From Trichuris trichiura (lineage: Eukaryota; Nematoda; Enoplea; Trichinellida; Trichuridae): a stretch of DNA of 64,000 nt. Below are positions 57,851 to 64,000 of the stretch, piece after piece; position 1 is the first letter of the stretch; each line of letters opens with the position of its first letter. The stretch covers positions 62,001-126,000 of the forward strand of contig JBAJFE010000020.1 of the NCBI GenBank assembly GCA_037903355.1, read 5' to 3'. A model generated the notes under the pieces. It was not told the origin of the DNA. It was given only the letters and a program-made list of their open reading frames with translations, and made no database searches. The translations under genes and the position numbers were made by a program.

Positions 57851-58512
57851 TCGTTTGTATGCTCTTACCTTCTTTGACTTACAATGGGAATAAACGACTC
57901 TTTTTTCTTATGATAAAACTGCTAGACCGTATAAAGACGTTCCATCTTCATGTGAGGTAGTCTTTGCAAATCTTGACTACAAATCCAATAAATCTTAATA
58001 GGAAACTTTTGTCACACAAACCCATTTTCAAGACGAAAGTTTGGCAGCTGAGCGTGGAAGAAGTTTCGACCAATTCAATATGACTAAGGAACCTTTTTGA
58101 CCTACGTTCATTCACTCGGAAAAGAAGAGCAGTTACAGGTCGTCTGAAATACTTAGACGACGCGACTGAAAAACACTGCACAAGTGTCAAGAATTAGATT
58201 TAGATTCGTTACTGCCTTTTCCATATGGCACAGACCAGTGGAAAAATCGAACTTTTAAATTGAAGAGTTTTAAAATGCAGATTAAAAGTTCGTTGTTAGC
58301 GCCGGTTTTCACCAGATCGAAAAGTCAACAGCAAATTTATTGTTGAAATCTTTGGTAAACTGCGTGTCACAGGTACTCTAATAAACGCGAAAGAACCTAG
58401 GGCAAGAAAAGAGAAGAGCACAACCACGCAAGAACAGGAGGGGGCCCTGAGGAGATGTGCGTCTCGAAAGGGGGCCCTGGCGCAGAAAAGGTTGGGAATC
58501 ACTGCCTTAGAG

Positions 58513-58915
58513 GATCTAACAAACAATGAAACATCAGTCTGTTACCGAAGCATCCAGTTCTCGACAAGGCTACTTATTGCATTGACTAGTTTCTAGTAAT
58601 GTTACTGGCAACTTTCACCGAAGTGACAACAAAGGTGGCTGACAAGAACTGTTGAAGAACTCACACCGAACAAAATGCAACAATAACGCATTTTAATGTA
58701 CGGACATACGGTGGGACAAGCAAGATGTATAAAAAATGAGACGAATACACAAACACTCAGGTCTTATGTGGAGTCTACCTGCCGGTAGGGACGGTGGGGC
58801 AACTGACAGACAACGTCTCAGTAACGCGAACAGTGAAAGTAAGCGTAAAACAACCATACGTACGATTCACGCGGGAAGGAGACTGTCGCAGTCGGTGCGG
58901 TTACTCGGGACGAGT
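58513..58915. repeat. flank of the interrupted repeat, then spacer
   Basis: 58508-58545 (GATCTAACAAACAATGAAACATCAG-like) is the other side of the repeat that begins at 56782, split by the hAT. The remainder up to the Merlin relic has nothing recognised. Confidence 0.6.
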
Positions 58916-59681
58916 TCAATCTGATGATAGTAACGTGCATAGACAAAATAACACTGAAGAAAGGTGGGGCACGGAAACTAGCGCGTCCACTCGGGGCGGG
59001 TGCAACCTGAGGATGACGTCGACGATGGCATCGAACGCATCGGCGGCTCCCACATGCTTCCTCCACATGAACTCGGAGAGGTGCAATGGGAGCGCGCACC
59101 GATGCGTTCCACAACGCTGCTTGTTGCCTCGTTTGACCTGGGCCCACAGCGATTCAACGGACTGCGTATGCACACCTGTATCTCGGTCCACGAAGTTCTC
59201 TGAGTTGTTCACTCGCGAGTGGTGGTACCCCTCGCGGCCGAGACGCCGGTACGCACGCCATTCGTCTGTGATCACGGCAGACTCAGGCCTTACGTGCGAC
59301 CGTATAACGGGGATCAGCGTGCCAGACGAGCGGTCCTCCATGGGTACAACAAAGGCTTTCGCCAGTTTCCTGGCATACGCTTCCGAAGATCCACTGCTGT
59401 GGGTACTCCTTGCCTTTGTTGTAGTTCCTGGAGAACAGCGACTCGTCCAGCTCTACCGTCCTCGACAGCCCTCCCAGCTGCACTGGTGCTTCGGCCAGCG
59501 CTTCTGCTGCAACTTGCCGCAGGAGTTTCATTATGTGCTTACTGGGCTTACCTTCAAACCACGTCCCTTTGCGTATGGACATTTGCCTGTGGCTGGAACG
59601 CTTGAAGCAGCGCCAGGCCATGCCGCCACGCCTTACACGCATCGTCTCTCCGCAAAGGGATGTGCTGCGTGTGAGTGGTAA
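58916..59681 (-). pseudogene. Merlin (IS1016/ISXO2-like) transposase, frameshifted
   Basis: Two minus-strand frames, 59283-59642 and 58916-59341, overlap and together give the ISXO2-like DDE domain. MSIRKGTWFEG is the conserved pre-core word. The first Asp is in VELDESLFSR with YNKGKEYPQQWIFG after it. The second Asp is in VITDEWRAYRRL. The Glu is in HTQSVESLWAQVKR, with LSEFMWRK near the end. One frame change at about 59283-59341 splits the gene, and the N-terminal zinc-binding part is missing. The GC content is higher than the surroundings. A 295-codon plus-strand frame over the same interval is its antisense shadow. Terminal repeats were not found. Confidence 0.92.
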
Positions 59682-60906
59682 AGTATATAAATTTTCTCTT
59701 GATCAAGCAGCCACAGATCCTACATTACAACAAATTCGAAAACGACTGAGGAAGAAAGAAAAAAGTGTGTTCAAATCTACTTGTAACAAACGTAAAGTCA
59801 GACTTGAATAACAGCAGTTCGAATAGGATTACTTCTAATAATACAACGTGAAAATTGGTGACAGAACCTAAAACCTTCGATTCTCACGAAGTATAGAAGT
59901 AACAGTTTCATTAGGCGTAAGTCTGTCGAAAAAATAACTGTGGCCTTTTCGGTGTTTGTGAACGAAATGTACTGCGCATATTTCCTGTTAATACAGTTAC
60001 TGCCTGGGATGCTTTTGTCAGGTTCTTCCAGGTTCACTTTCACGTCTACACGCAGTTCGACATAACTTTAAATTTGTTATTTCCGTAGGCAGACATTAAA
60101 AAGTCTATCTTTCTTTCTTGCGCATACCCAACGGTAGAACAAAGTTCTAACTTAATTGGTTCTCCATGTGAAAGCAGAATTAAGCAAATGAAATAACTTG
60201 GTCGTCCGCTGAAATAGACATCGACGTCATAGAAAAATGTTCGTATAGTAAACTCAACCGTACAGATGGCTATTCATCTTCCACACCGTGGAATGAATTA
60301 TAAGGCGCTAAGATACCATGAACAAAATAATCAGCTCTGCTTTTTCTGCAGTCTGAGGAGTAAACTGCAGCGAACACTTGGGCTTAGCGCCTCTTAATCT
60401 GGATGCAGTCCAATGGATCAAAGTCTTTTACGGCTTGTTCCTGTTCGTTCCGCTATTGTTTCTGTAGCCCGACTAAAAGTCTGCTCTACTAACAAACGGA
60501 TATGAGATTATTATGAGAATTTGCAGAACAATAACTAAGAGCTCTATCGAAGTTTTCAAAGCGTTTCAGTTCTGTCGTCAGCAAGTTATAGCGTTCTCGT
60601 TATTTATTTTTTAAATAATTATTTATGTTTTTGTATTCACGACGCGGTGGGTTTTCCTTCGTTTTCTGCCGTTACTGGCAGCATTGGCTCTTTCACCGGA
60701 TTTAATGTCGCTAGTAAATCAGCGGCGGTTTACATTTCCTGATAACAAATTAATGTGATCAATGTTAACTAATAAACCACTAGAGCTAGAAACTGTGCTA
60801 CAGCTCTACCAAATGCTTATTTGAACTTGTGCAGTTGTGCTATGCAATAAATAGGCGTGACTAAAACGGGGCTAAAATTGAAATATTAATAGGCGAAAGC
60901 TTACAG
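59682..60906. other. spacer, no gene seen
   Basis: AT-rich. A decayed second-type hammerhead-like core (CTGACGA on the minus strand) lies near 60560-60597. Nothing else recognised. Confidence 0.45.
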
Positions 60907-63900
60907 CTATGAAAGAGCTCGTTTCCGCTCATTCGGAATGGTATGAGATGAGGTCGCCTCAAAGCCGAACGCTTGTAATGTCTGTATAGATTTCTTTGCA
61001 GTTTGTTCATTAGGTAAAGCTGAGTTTGACTCTTTCGGCACTGATAACTTTTTCTGAATTTCCACTTTTGCCTGAACTTCGGGAACTTCCATTCTTTCAG
61101 CCTTAAATATTCAAAACTTATACCTATATACGGAAAGCGGTCTGACAGGTTAACAAGTCGAGTATAGTTATTCAAAATATGCAACAACTTGTTAACCTAC
61201 GCTGCTACAAACTCTGCGCAAAAAGTATGCCACCCACCAACGAAAAAGAATGCAAGAAAACATGCTAATAGGTCAGCATGTGGCTACAGCATAGGGCGGG
61301 AATAGAAAATTACGGCTTTCGGGATGCATACGACAAATCCCGAAAGCTCTCCATTTTATCGGCTCTTATTTTGATTCCGCATGTGAAGTATAAATTCGGT
61401 TATTCCCTGCATGCGTAGATTATTTCCTCTAGTTTCTTCTCACCTGCATATTCATTAGCATATCGTACATTGGATGATCACGCCAACTATGCTCCCAGTC
61501 GAAACATACACCAATCAACTGCTGTCCAATAGGCTTCTTGCAACCAGAAGTATCAGTGGTTGGCAATAAATCGTTTGTATAAAAGCCCGACAAGGAATTA
61601 TAAGCATCGTCTGATTCATCCGATTCCTCTTCTTTATCCTGTAACAGAGTACGAGTGGAATAGCATACAATTGAACATGAAAATAGATTGCTTTACCGTA
61701 CACGATTTCGTAAGCGTTTCAGCGTCATACAATTCCTGCAAAATAGGTAAAGAAAACGTAAACAAGGAAAATGTTCTCTCCTACGTCAGTATAGGTCAGC
61801 TCGTCATCACCGGTGTCGATAACAGAAAAACCATAACACTTTTCATTCAAAGATGCCAGCTTGATAACATAGAATTGACAAGTAGGCGACACCACTTGTT
61901 CATAAGATGATTTGCATAGGATATCTTGAACGTGCAGTAATGCATTTTTCAACTGGACGGAAGCGTCATACAGTTGGCAATAGTACAGATGGTCAGCCGA
62001 ACCGTCCTTAAAGGAACTAATTGATCGCAGTGAACAAGTAAGCTTTGGTCAATATGCCTGCTCAACTACAGCTTTTATTAGTTGCGCCTCCGCTGAGTTG
62101 TTTGAAGAAATTGTTTCCGGAACATCTTCCGTTCGCAATAGCTCAAAAGGGGACGGTTTCTCTGCTGCCTAAAGAAAAAACAAAGCAAACTACAAAAGTA
62201 CACGTTCTGTCCATAGAAAACAGCAATGGATTGCTTTTTTATTTATTATTTAAAAATGACAAAAGGCAAACAAACATGAACGGAACGGTACTGAAGAAAA
62301 AAGAATGCAGGCCACGTCAAAACGTGCTCCCAAATGTACAGTAAAGCAGCTGTAATGCAGGTAAAACGACTATAAAGAATTTAAGCTTTCGTAGTTCACA
62401 ATATCCTGTTGATTACGCAATTTAAGCTTAACACAAAAATGAACTCTTACTTGACAAACAGTAGCCACGAGAGAGCTATCCACTGCCTGCAACAGAAGTG
62501 GCCAAACAGGAGACCATTTTTAGCTTAAGCATAGCCACGCGATCGACAGAAACTTCAATGTTTTCAATTTATTACCTGCATTCAACTAGTGTACTGTACA
62601 TTTTAGAGCGCATTTCAATAAAACTTATCTTGGCTACTTTTAGCGTAATCAGAGTTGGTGTCCCTCTCCAAAAAAAAACTGAATTGTCCGCTAACGCAAT
62701 GGAATGAATGAATGAATGCCAAACCTGTTCCTGCTCATCAGCTCCGTTACCGACAACCGTCCGTGAAGTGTTCGAAAGCAGTTTTTGCGATTGTGGCCGC
62801 TTTTCTTCTTCTTTGTCTCTTTTAGCTTTAAGCGCTTTTTGTTTCGCTTCCATTTTGCATTGTAAGGTGTCTTCTTTGGCCCTGATGGCCTCCTGAACAG
62901 CTTGCAGGCGTTCCTCGTTCAATTGGATCGACGATTTGTTCATTTTTAGCTTTGACTCCATAACAGCTATACTTGCCTTCGCTTGCACTATGCGAAGCTG
63001 CAGTTTTGATAAATCGATTTTAACTTTTTCCCTGAACATAACATTCTATTATATTTTAAATAAAACGCCATAAGTTCAGACATACAAGGCCTTATCGTAG
63101 TTTCGTTTGCCTGATTTGGAAACAACTGGGCTTTCCTATAAATAAAAGATACGACCGAAAAATAAGAGAGCATCAATCTTACGGATGTAGCTGCCGCATG
63201 CTCACTTCCTGAAGTTAAAACCGCCCTTTCGGCGGCTACAAAATCCTCCAGTTGCTTCTGCCGATTCGTTAGCATAAGTAGATTGCTTTCCATCTGTTCT
63301 AATGCTGCCAGCTTTGACAAGAGCAAAAAGCGGTTCTGCTTTTCCTTTTCCTTCATCGTGAAAAGAGACCGCCGCAAACTATCCGCATGACGACGGATGC
63401 GACTTGGAGGGCTAAAATCAAGAAAAACAACTTTATTTCCAAAATAGGCGAAAGCGGTTTGTTGGATCTTCTACGGCTTTTCCCGTTCTTGTCTGCGTTG
63501 GTATCTGTAGTTTTAAACGAAACAATTGCTCTACCAACGGGTGGATGAGCGATTATTAGGAAAAATAGTACGGGACCAATACACTCAACTTTAATTTTCA
63601 GAGCTTTCGGAACGCTCTAGTTCCGTCGTCAGTGCCGTAGAAGATCTAACAAACCATAAAACATCAGCCCGTTACAAAACATCCTGCTCTCAATAGGCGA
63701 AAGATTACTTTACCGGTTATACGTTTCCTCCGGATCGTTTTGCTCCTGCAAAGACAATACGAAAAGATACTTAGGAAATGGGCAAGAAAAAATAAAACAA
63801 GTTTTTTACGGCAGAAGACTGTAATGGATCTGTTGAACTGTTTGGGCAGACTTCCATCGAAAAGGAGGGCGTACTAACAGCATTATCCACTTGTACATTG

Positions 63901-63914
63901 TCCGAAGGATACAT
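60907..63914 (-). CDS. 509-aa coiled-coil protein of unknown family, 11 exons
   Basis: Exons 63810-63914, 63714-63745, 63183-63411, 62725-63045, 62451-62486, 62070-62168, 61785-62006, 61697-61735, 61444-61638, 61132-61196, 60907-61093; all phases agree and the sum is 1530 nt. The ATG is at 63914. Residues 1-45 are Ser/Asn-rich. About 55-220 is a long charged coiled coil (LLLSKLAALEQMESNLLML, then KLQLRIVQAKASIAVMESKL and a Lys/Glu stretch). About 275-425 is a globular part with an acidic insert (DKEEESDESDD) and the word VCFDWEHSWRDHPMYDML. The tail is Lys/Glu-rich. The 38-bp intron before the last exon is the least certain. The layout recalls adaptor or autophagy/mitosis coiled-coil proteins, but I cannot name it. 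Confidence 0.65.
63450..63700. mobile_element. fold-back repeat inside an intron
   Basis: Short inverted arms (GTTTGTTGGATCTTCTACGG at about 63457-63477 and its complement at 63641-63660) enclose a PLE-arm-like body with GTACGGGA and a second-type hammerhead core. It lies in the second intron of the coiled-coil gene and is the same family as the repeat at 56782-56900/58508. Confidence 0.75.
63600..63638 (-). ncRNA. second-type hammerhead-like core, intronic
   Basis: Minus strand: GGCA-CTGACGA-C-GGAAC-TAGAGC-GTTCC-GAAAGCTC. Core and 5-bp stem II are perfect; stem I is weak (only CA/TG). It lies on the sense strand of the host intron. Confidence 0.6.
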
Positions 63915-64000
63915 ATTTTTTTCTTTGGTCGCGCAAGGTGGACTGCATCCCAGCTAAAGCATTAAATCAAATGGCAATGGCTACTTTACTCCGGCCCATT

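Larger units (their letters stand above)
56909..58504 (+). mobile_element. hAT (Buster/ZBED5-like) element, internally deleted
   Basis: Termini CAGTCATTCCC and (reverse) CAGTGATTCCCAAC, flanked by the 8-bp direct repeat CCTTAGAG (56901-56908, 58505-58512), which fits the Buster-type nnnTAnnn target. GGGGGCCC-rich subterminal blocks lie at both ends (56951-57010 and 58439-58480). It contains the C-terminal transposase frame 57016-57399 and a small fold-back repeat with hammerhead-like cores at 57710-57856. The rest is non-coding. Confidence 0.9.

Noticed and set aside
58794..59681. Longest plus-strand open frame in the window (295 codons)
   Set aside because: It is antisense to the Merlin transposase, whose DDE motifs are on the minus strand. 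Its own translation has no family features.
58916..59681. Bacterial contamination, because the transposase resembles ISXO2/IS1595 proteins
   Set aside because: The flanks are continuous eukaryotic DNA, and the group has a well-known animal branch (Merlin).
61310..61350. Possible hammerhead near CTTTCGGGAT...ATCCCGAAAG in an intron of the coiled-coil gene
   Set aside because: It forms a dyad and contains GAAAG, but no CTGANGA strand is present.
61736..61763. A 28-bp intron in the coiled-coil gene
   Set aside because: A donor 21 bp further upstream gives a 49-bp intron in the same phase, the usual size in this window.

Overview
This window is nuclear DNA from a multicellular eukaryote. It carries split genes with very short spliceosomal introns (mostly 47-80 bp), eukaryotic tRNA and 5S rRNA genes, a CDK11-type kinase, and a wide set of metazoan transposons. 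The compact introns, the dispersed 5S gene and the mixture of Penelope-like, Ty3/gypsy, hAT-Buster-like, pogo/Tigger and Merlin elements fit a nematode. A Trichinellida genome (Trichuris or Trichinella type) is my best guess, but no single feature proves it.

Region by region. 1-4.7 kb is mostly unassigned; it holds a weak two- or three-exon gene candidate and a clean solo LTR with a 5-bp target duplication. 4.7-20.4 kb is a tRNA block (Ile, Leu, Gln, Arg, Thr) carried on direct and inverted duplications and broken by fold-back Penelope-like (PLE) repeats, a hAT element and a Tigger-type MITE. 21.9-23.4 kb is a decayed Tigger transposon. 24.1 kb is a 5S rRNA gene. 25.2-31.7 kb is the main gene island: a three-exon orphan (-), a four-exon secreted cationic peptide precursor (+) and an 11-exon CDK11 kinase (-). 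33.3-34.1 kb is a broken pogo-type transposase. 34.6-44.4 kb is a second tRNA block that repeats units of the first. 44.7-47.95 kb is a decayed Ty3/gypsy element (-). 50.3-51.0 kb is a partial orphan gene. 52.6-54.2 kb is a 5'-truncated PLE with inverted terminal arms and a 14-bp target duplication. 54.3-56.5 kb is a complete four-exon BTB gene. 56.8-58.5 kb is a hAT element nested in another repeat. 58.9-59.7 kb is a frameshifted Merlin (IS1016/ISXO2-like) transposase. 60.9-63.9 kb is an 11-exon gene (-) for a 509-residue coiled-coil protein I could not assign to a family.

The clearest non-coding signal is a repeated hammerhead-ribozyme-like core (CTGANGA, hairpin, GAAA) with an almost absent stem III. 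It sits at the tips of the PLE arms and in many partial copies across the window. This agrees with the small dimeric hammerheads reported for Penelope-like elements. The host genes (CDK11, the peptide precursor, the BTB gene, the coiled-coil gene) show no operon-like relation; the spaces between them are mostly mobile-element debris. All exon models are my own reading of splice signals and reading phase, with no transcript evidence.
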